The notes: generated from the letters alone by a model not told the origin. A stretch of DNA of 64,000 bases from Lachnospiraceae bacterium (GCA_024696005.1 JAILHF010000001.1:30111-94110); one strand, 5' to 3'. Positions 24,857 to 34,039 are shown, numbered from the stretch's first letter. A program made the numbers and translations.

Positions 24857-26427
24857 TGAAGAATATATTCACCTGTCGAAATGATGAGGAGGTTGCGGAA
24901 TATCTCCGAAAAAAACTGGATGAATACCGGGATGAGGGCGGGGAGCTCTCTTCGCCGGATGTCGTATACGAGTATCTTAGGATCATGATGCATTATGTGC
25001 TCAAGGTCCGTCCGTTTTCCGAGCAATCCATCGACAGCATTCTGAAGCTTCTGGGAGCGAGTTACAGCGAAAAAGGCTTCCATACGCCCTTCTGGGCGAT
25101 CATCAGGGAAGAAGCCGCCCGTTTTCCGGAGGACGAATTCTTTTATCTGGCGCGTTCCGTGGAAGCGGAGATCACCAATGACGACATTGACGAGATCTTT
25201 GCGCTGATCGAGAAGGAACTGCTTCTGGACAGTGACCGGAGATGGGCGGAGGAGAAGCTGGGGCTTCTCTCGATCTGCCGCATCCGCTACCAGCAGAACC
25301 GCATCCGGAATATCCGCATGCGCTCCCTGGATAAAACGGGAGGACGCAGCAGCAGGCGCTCCGGGGAAGCGGAGCCGGTATGGATGAAGAACTGCCGGAA
25401 ATTCGCGGAAGAATACACACCTGCCCGCATCAAGGCCTATCTGGACCGCTTTGTCCTGGGGCAGGAGGAAAGCAAGGAGATCCTGAGCACCTCCGTTTAT
25501 AATCATTTCCTTCGCATTCTGCATCCGGAACAGAAGCTGATCAAGACCAACATCCTCATGGTCGGACCTTCGGGCTGCGGAAAGACCGAGCTGATCCGGC
25601 GCATCGCGGACCTGGTCCCGGTGCCGGTGGTGATCACCGATTTCAGCGGTATCGTGGCGACGCCCTGGAAGGGCAGAAACAAGGAAGAGGCTTTGTTAAA
25701 TCTGTATTTGAAAGCCGGGAAAGACCCCGAACTTACGGAGTGCGGGATCGTGTTTTGCGATGAATTCGACAAGATCATCCCCGGGAAGCTTTATTCCAAG
25801 GGCGGGGATATCAACCAGGAGCTCCAGGGGCAGCTTCTCGGGATGTTCGAGGGGACGGAGATGGATGTTCCCCTTCCGGAACGATCCGGCAGCAGGGACA
25901 CGCTCGTCCTGGATACCACCGATATCCTCTTCATCTGCGCCGGTGCGTTTGAGGGACTGGAAAAGATCGCAAGAAAGGACTATGTCCGCTCCGGGATCGG
26001 CTTCGGCAGCGAAGCGGTAAAGGACGAGGACTTCGAACTCACCGGGGACAAGCTGAAGGTCGAGCATCTGATGGAATACGGGATGAAGCCGGAACTGGCC
26101 GGCCGTCTCAGCAGCTTTACCGTGCTCCGCAAACTAAACAGAGAAATGTTAAAACGCGTTTTAACAGAAGCGGAAGACAGCATCCTTTCCCGCTATGAAG
26201 AAGAGATACACATGGAGGGAGGCGCCGGGCTCCAGATGACGGACGGGGCGCTGGATGTGATCATAGACCGTGTGATGGAGATGAGCATCGGGGCAAGAGG
26301 ACTGAACGCGATCCTTCACGAGATCCTGCAGGAAGTCCTTTATGAACTGCCGTCCATGCATAATGTGCAGACCGTGCTGATCACGGAGGCGGTGGCCCGC
26401 ATGGAAGAAAAAGCGATATACCTGTGA
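24856..26427 (+). CDS. ClpX-like AAA+ ATPase with novel helical N-domain (B)
   Basis: 523 residues, partner of the preceding gene. The N-terminal 185 residues are charged and helical with no recognised domain. The AAA+ module starts at AYLDRFVLGQEESK: Walker A GPSGCGKTE near 236, pore loop ATPWKGRNKEE near 265 (Trp in place of the usual Tyr), Walker B IVFCDEFDKI near 298, IGF in GIGFGSEAV near 380, and GARGLNAIL sensor 2 near 477. All catalytic residues are present. ATG 24856 overlaps the upstream stop by one base; the adjacent GTG 24853 is an alternative. The Tyr-to-Trp pore change and unusual N-domain point to specific substrates rather than general proteolysis. The target is unknown. Confidence 0.85.
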   Translation: MKNIFTCRNDEEVAEYLRKKLDEYRDEGGELSSPDVVYEYLRIMMHYVLKVRPFSEQSIDSILKLLGASYSEKGFHTPFWAIIREEAARFPEDEFFYLARSVEAEITNDDIDEIFALIEKELLLDSDRRWAEEKLGLLSICRIRYQQNRIRNIRMRSLDKTGGRSSRRSGEAEPVWMKNCRKFAEEYTPARIKAYLDRFVLGQEESKEILSTSVYNHFLRILHPEQKLIKTNILMVGPSGCGKTELIRRIADLVPVPVVITDFSGIVATPWKGRNKEEALLNLYLKAGKDPELTECGIVFCDEFDKIIPGKLYSKGGDINQELQGQLLGMFEGTEMDVPLPERSGSRDTLVLDTTDILFICAGAFEGLEKIARKDYVRSGIGFGSEAVKDEDFELTGDKLKVEHLMEYGMKPELAGRLSSFTVLRKLNREMLKRVLTEAEDSILSRYEEEIHMEGGAGLQMTDGALDVIIDRVMEMSIGARGLNAILHEILQEVLYELPSMHNVQTVLITEAVARMEEKAIYL

Positions 26428-26443
26428 ACAGAGGCCTGATGAG

Positions 26444-27934
26444 ATGAAACTGGAGAGACAAAAGATCGGAAAGCTGCAGATGGCGGTCCTGGTACGAACG
26501 GTCCTGCCGATGCTTGTCATGGGCATCGTGATCATCGTGGCGGCCCTGGTGAGGACCAGGAGTTCCCTGGAAGAGGAAGTCTACCGCTCGCTGGAAGCAA
26601 CGGCAACGGCGGTGGCAGCCGGTTTTGACGAGATGTACGAGGGCGATTACGTTCTGGTAGGCGACAAGTTCCTTTACCTTTATAAAGGAGAGAGCGAGCT
26701 CACCGGCAATTTCGAATTCGTGGACCGGATCCGGAAGGAAAGCGGAATGGATGTGACACTCTTTTATCAGGACGCGCGCATCCTTACAACGCTGACGGCG
26801 GAGGACGGATCACGTTACGTCAGTACCGGGGTGCATCCGAACATCATGCGCACGATGGAGTCGAAGCAGAAGCCGATCCGTTTCAAGGGCGAGATCAATC
26901 CGGGGCACGAGTATTATATCTCCTATGTTCCCCTCTTTAATTCGGACGGCAGCCTGACGGGGATGGTAGGGACAGCGATCAGCGCCGATGTGGTGGCCAG
27001 GGAAGCCGACAATGCCTCCAGACCGGTCTTCATCATCACGATCCTGGGCATGCTGATCGCCAGTTTCATCAGCATACGCTATACCCGCGGCATCGTTGTG
27101 GCGGTGGAAGGCATTCAGGGAGTCCTGAGCAGCATGGTTTCGGGAAAGCTCAATAATGAAATGCCGGAAAAAGTCACCGTGCGCGGGGACGAGATCGCCG
27201 AAGTCGGCAGGGACATCACCCGCATGCAGGATGCCGTTCGCGTCCTGGTGGAGTGCGACCCCCTGACAAAGCTGTACAACCGGCGTTCCGGCGATGCCAA
27301 GATGAAGCACATCCGGAAAGAGGCAGCTACGACCGGAATGCCTTATGTCATTGCGATCGGGGACATCGATTTCTTCAAGAAGGTCAATGATACCTACGGC
27401 CACGATGCCGGAGACATGGTGCTGAAGTTTGTTGCCGAAGAGCTGAAGAAGCTCATGAGCGGCCGGGGCCATGCGGTGCGCTGGGGCGGTGAGGAATTCC
27501 TCCTTTTTTTTGAAAACAGGGATCTCGTGCAGGCATGCGCTGCGCTGGAGGATTTCCTGGACGGGATACGTGCTGCCAGGCTGAGGTACCAGGGCCGCGA
27601 GATCCGCGTGACCATGACGGTGGGTGTTGTGGACGGTGATCCGGGGCGTGACACGGAGGAACTGATCAAGGAGGCGGATGAGAAGCTGTATTTCGGCAAG
27701 GAAAACGGCAGAAACCAGCTGGTCGTGACACCGGGAGTAGAGCAGCCCGAATACCGGAAAATGCTCAAGCAGGGGCAGGGACAGGAAGAGGAGCCCGAGG
27801 AAGAGACCGTGATCACGATCCCGGACGAATACCTCGATACCGACCAGCTGATGCAGATGCTTTCGGACAATGCCGCCTTTGAAATGGAAAAGGGCGGGGA
27901 AAAAGAGACGGAGAAAAAGAGTGATGAAGAATAA
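26444..27934 (+). CDS. Membrane diguanylate cyclase with Cache-like sensor
   Basis: 496 residues. An N-terminal membrane helix (VLPMLVMGIVIIVAALV, about 23-40) is followed by an extracellular single-Cache-like domain (YVPLFNSDGSLTGMVGTAISAD near 165-186), a second helix near 195-210, a HAMP-like linker, and a GGDEF domain. The domain shows DPLTKLYNRRSGD and DIDFFKKVNDTYGHDAGD. The active-site loop is WGGEEF near 346, which is catalytically competent, so it should make c-di-GMP from two GTP. The acidic tail (EEEPEEETV...) has no recognised domain. No close RxxD inhibitory site was noted. It lies 16 bases after the AAA+ pair and overlaps the MATE gene by 11 bases. Confidence 0.93.
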   Translation: MKLERQKIGKLQMAVLVRTVLPMLVMGIVIIVAALVRTRSSLEEEVYRSLEATATAVAAGFDEMYEGDYVLVGDKFLYLYKGESELTGNFEFVDRIRKESGMDVTLFYQDARILTTLTAEDGSRYVSTGVHPNIMRTMESKQKPIRFKGEINPGHEYYISYVPLFNSDGSLTGMVGTAISADVVAREADNASRPVFIITILGMLIASFISIRYTRGIVVAVEGIQGVLSSMVSGKLNNEMPEKVTVRGDEIAEVGRDITRMQDAVRVLVECDPLTKLYNRRSGDAKMKHIRKEAATTGMPYVIAIGDIDFFKKVNDTYGHDAGDMVLKFVAEELKKLMSGRGHAVRWGGEEFLLFFENRDLVQACAALEDFLDGIRAARLRYQGREIRVTMTVGVVDGDPGRDTEELIKEADEKLYFGKENGRNQLVVTPGVEQPEYRKMLKQGQGQEEEPEEETVITIPDEYLDTDQLMQMLSDNAAFEMEKGGEKETEKKSDEE

Positions 27935-29354
27935 GGTGAAGGAAGAGCCTTTGAAGGAGGGCGACGGAGCGCCCGCGCAGGGGAAAGAGAACAAGATGGG
28001 CGTCATGCCCATGAACCGGCTTTTGCTCGGAATGGCAACGCCCATGATGATATCCATGCTCGTGCAGGCGTTCTACAATATCGTGGACAGCTTTTTTGTG
28101 GCCAGGATCAAGGACGGAGCCGGAGAGGCCGGGACTTCCGCCCTGTCGGCCCTGGGGATGGCCTTTCCCTTCCAGATGCTGATGATGGCGTTTGCCAGCG
28201 GAATGTGCGTGGGCGTGAACGCGGTGCTTTCCAAGGCACTCGGTGAAAAAGACAGAGTGACCGCGGAGAAAGCGGCGAACAACGGTGTTTTTCTGACGAT
28301 CTGCAATTACATCCTGTTTTTGCTTGTCGGGATCTTTCTTTCGAGGACGCTGATCGCTTCCCAGAAGGGAACGGGACTGACGCTGGAATACGGAACCCAG
28401 TATCTGACCATTGTCTGCTGCGGTTCCATCGGCATATACTGCCAGTTCATCTTTGAACGTCTGCTCCAGTCTACCGGAAAGACGATCTACACGATGTTTA
28501 CCCAGATGACCGGTGCCATCATCAATATCATCCTGGATCCGATCCTGATCTTCGGACTCCTGGGTTTTCCGGAGCTGAAGGTGGCCGGTGCCGCTCTCGC
28601 AACGATCATCGGACAGATCGCGGCCGGCATTCTGGCCTTTATCTTAAACCGCCGCTTCAATGAAGACGTGCACGTGAACATGAAGGGCTTCCGCCCCGAC
28701 TGGCATATCATACGAAGGGTTTATGTCGTGGGCCTTCCCTCGATCATCATGCAGGCGATCGGTTCCGTGATGACCTATTCCATGAACCGCATCCTCGGAG
28801 GCCTGAACGAAGCGGCGGTTGCCGTCTTTACGGTATACTTCAAGCTTCAGAGCCTGTTCTTCATGCCTGTTTTCGGCCTGAACAACGGACTGGTCCCCAT
28901 CCTGGCATACAATTACGGCGCCAGGAAGCGCGGACGCATGATGAAGGTGATACGCCTGAGCATGCTTTACGCGTTCTGCCTGCTCTTTGTGGGCTTTGCT
29001 CTCTTCAGGCTGATCCCGGAGCAGCTGCTCAGGCTCTTTGATACGGGAGATGCCAGCCTGATCACATACGGCGTGCCCGCGCTGAAGGTCATTTCCTGGC
29101 ACTATCTTCTGGCCTGGTTCTGCATCATCGGCGGAACGGTCTTCCAGGCGCTCGGGAACGGCCTGTACAGCCTGATCGTTTCGGTCGCGCGTCAGCTGGG
29201 TGTGCTGGTCCCCGTGGCTTACATCCTCTCGAAGATCGGAGGACTGGAGCTGATCTGGTGGTGCTTCCCGATCGCGGAACTGATGTCGCTGGCCGTCAGC
29301 GCTTTCTTTCTTGCGAGGATCTACAAAAAGACCATTGCGCCGATCCCGGAGTGA
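27924..29354 (+). CDS. MATE-family efflux transporter
   Basis: 476 residues with about 12 hydrophobic helices in two homologous halves, typical of multidrug and toxin extrusion proteins driven by Na+ or H+ gradients. Family features include MNRLLLGMATPMMISMLVQAFYNIVDSFFVARI at helix 1, FGLNNGLVPILAYNYGARKRGRM before helix 8-9, and a short charged N-terminus. The start ATG 27924 lies 11 bases inside the cyclase gene; a longer in-frame start at 27870 gives an Arg/Lys-rich artefact and is rejected. It is probably co-transcribed with the cyclase. The substrate cannot be read from sequence. Confidence 0.92.
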   Translation: MKNKVKEEPLKEGDGAPAQGKENKMGVMPMNRLLLGMATPMMISMLVQAFYNIVDSFFVARIKDGAGEAGTSALSALGMAFPFQMLMMAFASGMCVGVNAVLSKALGEKDRVTAEKAANNGVFLTICNYILFLLVGIFLSRTLIASQKGTGLTLEYGTQYLTIVCCGSIGIYCQFIFERLLQSTGKTIYTMFTQMTGAIINIILDPILIFGLLGFPELKVAGAALATIIGQIAAGILAFILNRRFNEDVHVNMKGFRPDWHIIRRVYVVGLPSIIMQAIGSVMTYSMNRILGGLNEAAVAVFTVYFKLQSLFFMPVFGLNNGLVPILAYNYGARKRGRMMKVIRLSMLYAFCLLFVGFALFRLIPEQLLRLFDTGDASLITYGVPALKVISWHYLLAWFCIIGGTVFQALGNGLYSLIVSVARQLGVLVPVAYILSKIGGLELIWWCFPIAELMSLAVSAFFLARIYKKTIAPIPE

Positions 29355-29369
29355 GCTTTCCGCATCATA

Positions 29370-29398
29370 TTGACAATCCGGCACGTAGATTATAAGAT
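29370..29398 (+). promoter_or_regulatory. Promoter of tRNA-Leu (and perhaps trpE)
   Basis: Perfect -35 TTGACA (29370-29375), 17-bp spacer, -10 TAAGAT (29393-29398), about 75 bases before the tRNA. No other promoter is evident before trpE. Confidence 0.75.
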
Positions 29399-29476
29399 AG
29401 ACGCGTTATTGTCGGACACCTGCGGCAAAACAGCGGGCGTGCCGGCACGGCTTTTTTATGCGAATAGGCCGGATCA

Positions 29477-29558
29477 GCGGGCGTGGTGGAATTGGCAGAC
29501 ACGATAGATTTAGGTTCTATTGCCGCAAGGTGTGCAGGTTCAAGTCCTGTCGCCCGCA
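29477..29558 (+). tRNA. tRNA-Leu (anticodon UAG)
   Basis: 82-base class II tRNA. Acceptor arms GCGGGCG (29477-29483) and CGCCCGC (29551-29557), discriminator A. D-arm region TGGCAGAC. Anticodon stem-loop ATAGA-TTTAGGT-TCTAT gives anticodon UAG, reading CUA-type leucine codons. A long variable arm is present, and the T arm is GCAGGTTCAAGTCCTGT. CCA is not encoded. Confidence 0.95.
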
Positions 29559-29632
29559 GCGTCGTGACAGAAAATGAGGGGAGGAGTCGTTTTTTGTCAT
29601 TCCCTGTCGAAGGGAAGAAAGGGAGGAGAAAG

Positions 29633-31099
29633 ATGAAGATCACACCCTCTTATCAGGAGATCCTTTCCGTTACGGAAAAGGGCGGGTACGGGATGGTGCC
29701 CGTGTGCGGCGAGATCCTTTCGGATTTCATCACGCCGATCGAAGCGATGCGCATCCTGAAAAGCGCATCGGATCATGTATTCCTGCTGGAGTCGGCAAAG
29801 GCGGAGGAGCATTTCGGAAGATATACCTTTTTGGGCTATGATCCGAAGCTCTGCATCAGCTGTGACCGCGGGCATCTCACCTGCGGAGAGCTTTCCGTCG
29901 ATACCGATGATCCCGCGTCTTATCTGCGCAAGGTGCTTGCGGAGAACCGCAGTCCCCGTCTGCAGGGGATGCCCCCGTTCACCGGCGGCCTCATGGGCTA
30001 TTTTTCCTTTGAATCTCTCGGTTACAGCGAGCCGAAGGTGAGGCGTGACGATCACGATCCCGAATGCTTCCGGGATCTGGACCTGATGCTTTTTGACAAG
30101 GTCATTGCCTTTGACAACGTTAAGCAGAAGCTTTATCTGATCGCGAACATGTCGCCGGCAGAAGGGGAGAGCGGCTATGAAAAAGCGCTTGCTGCGATCG
30201 CGGACATGGAGAAGCTTTTGAAGAGCGGTGACAGGAGAAAGGATCTCCCCGGCAGGCTTACGGGCGATTTTCAGGCACTTTTCGATAAAGAAAGCTTCTG
30301 CCGCATGGTGGAAGAGGGCAAACATCATATCTTTGAGGGCGACATCTTCCAGATCGTGCTTTCCAACCGCCTGAGTGCAGGCTTTGAAGGCAGCCTCTTC
30401 AACACCTATCGCATGCTCAGAACGATCAACCCTTCCCCTTACATGTTCTATTTTTCCGGAACGGATGTGGAAGTGGCGGGAGCCTCCCCGGAGACCCTGG
30501 TCAAGCTGGAGGACGGTGTGCTGCACACCTTCCCGCTGGCGGGGACCAGACCCAGGGGAAAGGATGCGGAGGAAGACCGCAAGCTTGAAGAAGAACTCCT
30601 GCTTGATGAAAAGGAACTCGCGGAACACAACATGCTGGTGGATCTGGGACGGAACGATCTGGGCAGGATCAGCCGTTTCGGGACCGTTGAGGTGGAAGCG
30701 CTGCGCGAGGTTGTGCGTTTTTCCCACGTCATGCACATCGGATCCACGGTGCGCGGCCTGATCCGTGAGGACAAGGATGCGCTGGATGCCGTGGCAGCCG
30801 TGCTTCCCGCGGGAACGCTTTCCGGAGCGCCCAAGATACGCGCCTGCCAGCTGATCGGCGATCTGGAAGGCACACGGCGCGGCATATACGGCGGAGCCGT
30901 CGGTTATATCGATCTGGCCGGCAACATGGACACCTGCATCGCGATCCGGCTCGTATACAAGAAGAACGACCGGGTATATGTGCGAAGCGGAGCAGGGATC
31001 GTTGCCGATTCCGATCCGGAAAAGGAATACGAGGAATCCCTGAACAAGGCCATGGCGTCCCTGACCGCTCTGAAGATGGCACAGGAGGTAGAGGAATGA
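29633..31099 (+). CDS. trpE: Anthranilate synthase component I
   Basis: 488 residues. It converts chorismate and ammonia (or glutamine via TrpG) to anthranilate. The tryptophan-binding motif LLES appears in HVFLLESAKAEEHFGRYTFLGY near residue 46, which favours TrpE over PabB. The chorismate-utilising core shows FQIVLSNRLS, SPETLVKLEDG, PLAGTRPRG, EHNMLVDLGRNDLGRIS, LPAGTLSGAPKIRA and the terminal GAGIVADSDPEKEYEE. ATG 29633 after GGGAGGAG is chosen; longer in-frame starts lie inside the tRNA. It overlaps trpG by four bases. The downstream genes are pheA and aroF rather than trpD, so this is a mixed aromatic operon. Confidence 0.93.
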   Translation: MKITPSYQEILSVTEKGGYGMVPVCGEILSDFITPIEAMRILKSASDHVFLLESAKAEEHFGRYTFLGYDPKLCISCDRGHLTCGELSVDTDDPASYLRKVLAENRSPRLQGMPPFTGGLMGYFSFESLGYSEPKVRRDDHDPECFRDLDLMLFDKVIAFDNVKQKLYLIANMSPAEGESGYEKALAAIADMEKLLKSGDRRKDLPGRLTGDFQALFDKESFCRMVEEGKHHIFEGDIFQIVLSNRLSAGFEGSLFNTYRMLRTINPSPYMFYFSGTDVEVAGASPETLVKLEDGVLHTFPLAGTRPRGKDAEEDRKLEEELLLDEKELAEHNMLVDLGRNDLGRISRFGTVEVEALREVVRFSHVMHIGSTVRGLIREDKDALDAVAAVLPAGTLSGAPKIRACQLIGDLEGTRRGIYGGAVGYIDLAGNMDTCIAIRLVYKKNDRVYVRSGAGIVADSDPEKEYEESLNKAMASLTALKMAQEVEE

Positions 31100-31674
31100 T
31101 CCTGTTGATCGATAATTACGACAGCTTTTCCTATAATCTGTATCAGTATGTCGGGGAACTGGCAAAAGATATCAGCGTGATCCGAAACGATGAGAAGAGC
31201 ATTGATGAGATCCGTGCGATGGGGCCGAGCCACATCATCCTCTCCCCGGGACCGGGAAGGCCGGAGGATGCGGGAGTCACCATGGAAGCGGCACGGACCC
31301 TGGGGAAAGAGATTCCCACACTCGGCGTATGCCTCGGACACCAGGCCATCTGTGCCGCATTCGGAGCGGTCGTGGGCTATGCGAAGTGCCTGATGCACGG
31401 AAAGCAGTCCGTGGTGCGTGTTGACAAAGACTGTCCGCTGTTTGCGGGCTGCCCGGAGGAGTTTCCGGTGGCGCGCTATCATTCCCTGGCAGCGGAAAAG
31501 GAGACGATACCCGAAGAGCTGAAGATCACGGCCGAGACCGAAGACGGTGAGGTCATGGCGGTCATGCACAGGGATTACCCGATCTTCGGCGTGCAGTTCC
31601 ATCCGGAATCCATCCTGACACCGGACGGGAAGCAGATGCTGCGGAATTTCCTGGCATTCGAAAATAGGAAGTAA
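31096..31674 (+). CDS. trpG: Anthranilate synthase component II (glutamine amidotransferase)
   Basis: 192-residue class I glutamine amidotransferase supplying ammonia to TrpE. It starts with LLIDNYDSFSYNLYQYVGEL, then SPGPGRPEDAG (oxyanion region, near residue 52). The nucleophile Cys is in GVCLGHQAIC near 79, and the catalytic His-Glu is in FGVQFHPESILTPDG near 168. Its ATG overlaps the trpE stop (ATGA). It could also serve PabB for folate, as TrpG/PabA proteins often do. The adjacency to a TrpE with the LLES motif supports the tryptophan role. Confidence 0.93.
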   Translation: MILLIDNYDSFSYNLYQYVGELAKDISVIRNDEKSIDEIRAMGPSHIILSPGPGRPEDAGVTMEAARTLGKEIPTLGVCLGHQAICAAFGAVVGYAKCLMHGKQSVVRVDKDCPLFAGCPEEFPVARYHSLAAEKETIPEELKITAETEDGEVMAVMHRDYPIFGVQFHPESILTPDGKQMLRNFLAFENRK

Positions 31675-31728
31675 AAGGGAACGGATCCCGTCGAGACAGA
31701 GCCCAAAGGGCACGGAAGGAGAAAAAAC

Positions 31729-32847
31729 ATGGCTGATTTAACGGAATACCGCGAGGCGATCGGAAAGATCGATGAACAGATGGCGGCTCTCTTTGAAGAG
31801 CGCATGAAGATCTGTTCCGGGATCGCGGAATACAAGAAGGAGCACGGGCTGTCCGTCAAGGACAAGGCGAGGGAGAAAGCACTGATCGACCGGAACAGGC
31901 GCCTGATCAAGGATCCCGAGATCGAAGAGTATTACGTGCAGTTTCTGAACGGCATGCTCAGTCTGTCCCGCGCTTATCAGGAAAGGCTGCTTACGGGCAT
32001 GAAGGTCGCCTACAGCGGCGTGGAAGGTGCTTATGCCTACATCGCGGCAAAGACGATGTTTCACGAAGCCAGCCTGGAATGCAAGAACGATTTTGCTTCG
32101 GCTTACCGCAGCGTGGAGAACGGGGACTGTGACTGTGCCGTCCTGCCGTTGGAAAACAGCTATGCCGGCGAGGTCAGCGCGGTGTTGGATCTGGCCTTTT
32201 CGGGAACGCTTTTCGTGGACCAGGTAGTGGATCTGCCGATCCGGCACTGCCTGCTGGGTGTGCCCGGCAGCAGCAGGGAATCGATCCGTACCGTCATCAG
32301 CCATCCGCAGGCGCTGCAGCAGTGCTCGGATTATGTGCGCAACCACGGTTTTTCGACCAGGGAATACGGCAACACCGCCCTCGCGGCGCAGAAGGTGCTC
32401 GAGTCGAACGATCCGTCCCTGGGGGCCATCGCGTCCAAAGAGACCGCGAAGCTCAACGGACTCACGGTGCTGGACGAGAACGTGCAGGACAGCGGGATCA
32501 ACACCACACGCTTTGCCGTATTTTCCCGCACCATGGACCGCGGAAAGGGAACGGAAAACCGCATTGATGACAACTTCATCCTGGTCTTTACGGTCCGGAA
32601 CGAAGCAGGTTCCCTGGCGCAGACGCTCAACATCATCGGTGCCCACGGCTATAACATGAAGAGCGTTCGCAGCCGTCCCATGAAGGAACTGCTGTGGAAA
32701 TATTTCTTTTTTGCGGAGATCGAAGGAAATATCAATACCCGGAACGGGCAGGACATGCTCAAGGAGTTGTCGGCGATCTGCGGCGACCTGAAGCTTCTGG
32801 GATCTTACCATGCCTGCGTCTATACGGATCTGGCGGAAGGAGAATGA
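31729..32847 (+). CDS. pheA: Bifunctional chorismate mutase/prephenate dehydratase
   Basis: 372 residues with three domains in order. The AroQ-type chorismate mutase is at residues 1-85 (EYREAIGKIDEQMAALFEERMKI). Prephenate dehydratase is at about 92-270 (VAYSGVEGAYAYIAAKTMF, LPLENSYAGEV, and the catalytic TRF in NTTRFAVFSR). The ACT regulatory domain is at about 285-365 (GSLAQTLNIIGAHGYNMKSVRSRP), which normally binds phenylalanine. It makes phenylpyruvate from chorismate in two steps. It lies 54 bases after trpG and one base before aroF, so it belongs to the same transcript. Full length, no defect seen. Confidence 0.95.
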   Translation: MADLTEYREAIGKIDEQMAALFEERMKICSGIAEYKKEHGLSVKDKAREKALIDRNRRLIKDPEIEEYYVQFLNGMLSLSRAYQERLLTGMKVAYSGVEGAYAYIAAKTMFHEASLECKNDFASAYRSVENGDCDCAVLPLENSYAGEVSAVLDLAFSGTLFVDQVVDLPIRHCLLGVPGSSRESIRTVISHPQALQQCSDYVRNHGFSTREYGNTALAAQKVLESNDPSLGAIASKETAKLNGLTVLDENVQDSGINTTRFAVFSRTMDRGKGTENRIDDNFILVFTVRNEAGSLAQTLNIIGAHGYNMKSVRSRPMKELLWKYFFFAEIEGNINTRNGQDMLKELSAICGDLKLLGSYHACVYTDLAEGE

Positions 32848-32848
32848 G

Positions 32849-33877
32849 ATGAATCTGGAATACAAAAGGGAACTGCCCTCGGCCAGGGTGGTCAAGGAGA
32901 TGTATCCGCTGTCGGATGAGGCGGTTGAAAAGAAAGCGGCGAACGATGAGGCGATCCGGAAGATCTTTCTCGGGGAGAGTGACCGTTTCATCCTGGTGAT
33001 CGGACCCTGCTCGGCAGACCGCCCTGATGCGGTGCTGGAGTACATCGGGAGGCTGAAGGATCTGCAGGAAAAAGTAAAGGACCGCATCCTGATGATCCCG
33101 CGCATCTATACCAACAAGCCCAGGACAACGGGCATGGGCTACAAGGGCATGCTGCATCAGCCCGATCCGGAAAACGATCCCGACATGCTCAAGGGCATCA
33201 TGGCGATCCGCAAGCTTCATCTGCAGGCGTTGGAGGAGACCGGCTTTTCCTGCGCGGATGAGATGCTCTATCCGGAGAACCATTCCTATCTGTCCGACCT
33301 GCTTTCCTATGTGGCGGTGGGCGCGAGATCGGTCGAGAACCAGATGCACCGGCTTACTTCCAGCGGACTGGACATTCCGGTCGGAATGAAGAACCCGACG
33401 GGCGGCATGCTTTCGGTCATGATGAACGCGATCACGGCTGCGCATGCGTCCCATACCTTTGTTTACAGCGGCTGGGAAGTGGTGAGCAAGGGCAATCCCC
33501 TGGCACACGCGATCCTTCGCGGATATTCCCACAAGGGCGGGCATTCCGCGCCGAACTATCACTACGAGGATCTCACGTTCCTGAATGAGCTGTATCAGGA
33601 GAGCGGCCTGGAAAATCCGGCCGTGATCGTGGATACCAACCATTGCAACTCCGACAAGCAGTACGAGCAGCAGCCCAGGATCGCGAAAGAGATCCTGCAC
33701 AGCATGCGGCTTTCCGCGGATATCCGGAAGCTGGTAAAGGGACTGATGATCGAATCCTATCTCGTGGACGGCGCGCAGAAAGCCGGCGGCGGCGTATACG
33801 GGCAGTCCATCACCGATCCCTGCCTGGGTTGGGAAAAGACCGAAAAGATGGTTTTTGAGCTCGCGGAACTTCTGTAA
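32849..33877 (+). CDS. aroF: 3-deoxy-7-phosphoheptulonate synthase (class I)
   Basis: 342 residues. It condenses phosphoenolpyruvate and erythrose-4-phosphate, the first step of the aromatic pathway. The class I AroF/G/H pattern is clear: FILVIGPCSADRPDAVLEYI near residue 44, IPRIYTNKPRTTGMGYKG near 84, GARSVENQMHRLTSSGLDIPVGMKNPTGG near 158, and DTNHCNSDKQ near 260 for metal binding. ATG 32849 sits one base after the pheA stop, with AAGGAG upstream. Having the entry enzyme (aroF) in one operon with the trp and phe branch enzymes would adjust flux at three control points together. Confidence 0.94.
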   Translation: MNLEYKRELPSARVVKEMYPLSDEAVEKKAANDEAIRKIFLGESDRFILVIGPCSADRPDAVLEYIGRLKDLQEKVKDRILMIPRIYTNKPRTTGMGYKGMLHQPDPENDPDMLKGIMAIRKLHLQALEETGFSCADEMLYPENHSYLSDLLSYVAVGARSVENQMHRLTSSGLDIPVGMKNPTGGMLSVMMNAITAAHASHTFVYSGWEVVSKGNPLAHAILRGYSHKGGHSAPNYHYEDLTFLNELYQESGLENPAVIVDTNHCNSDKQYEQQPRIAKEILHSMRLSADIRKLVKGLMIESYLVDGAQKAGGGVYGQSITDPCLGWEKTEKMVFELAELL

Positions 33878-33897
33878 AAAAAATTATAAAAAAACAC

Positions 33898-33927
33898 TTG
33901 ACAAAAGACAGTACCACGTTGTAAACT
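33898..33927 (+). promoter_or_regulatory. Promoter of asnB
   Basis: Perfect TTGACA (33898-33903), 18-bp spacer, TAAACT (33922-33927). The predicted transcript start is near 33934, placing the hexaloop hairpin within the first few bases of the RNA. Confidence 0.65.
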
Positions 33928-33938
33928 GACAAACTGTA

Positions 33939-33990
33939 AAGACAAAGGCGTCTTGGAGTTTTCTCCGAGGCGCCTTCTTTCGTTTGTTTC
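33939..33990 (+). promoter_or_regulatory. asnB leader: hexaloop hairpin overlapping a terminator
   Basis: Hairpin AAGAC-[AAAGGC]-GTCTT (33939-33954), hexaloop with A1 and G4. It shares bases with a 14-bp terminator stem (33945-33958 pairing with 33963-33976, TTTT loop) followed by a T-rich tract. The two structures exclude each other, as in ANTAR-type antitermination. Confidence 0.78.
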
Positions 33991-34039
33991 AGCCGGCGCG
34001 AAAGGAACGGAGCAAAATAACATACGGAGGTGTGCCAGA

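Noticed and set aside
17028..26427. Prophage or conjugative element
   Set aside because: No integrase, portal, terminase, relaxase or attachment repeats. The AAA+ genes are ClpX-like, not packaging or transfer ATPases.
29559..29632. T-box or trp attenuator before trpE
   Set aside because: Too short. No T-box sequence or leader peptide with Trp codons, and only a weak TTCCCT/AGGGAA hairpin.
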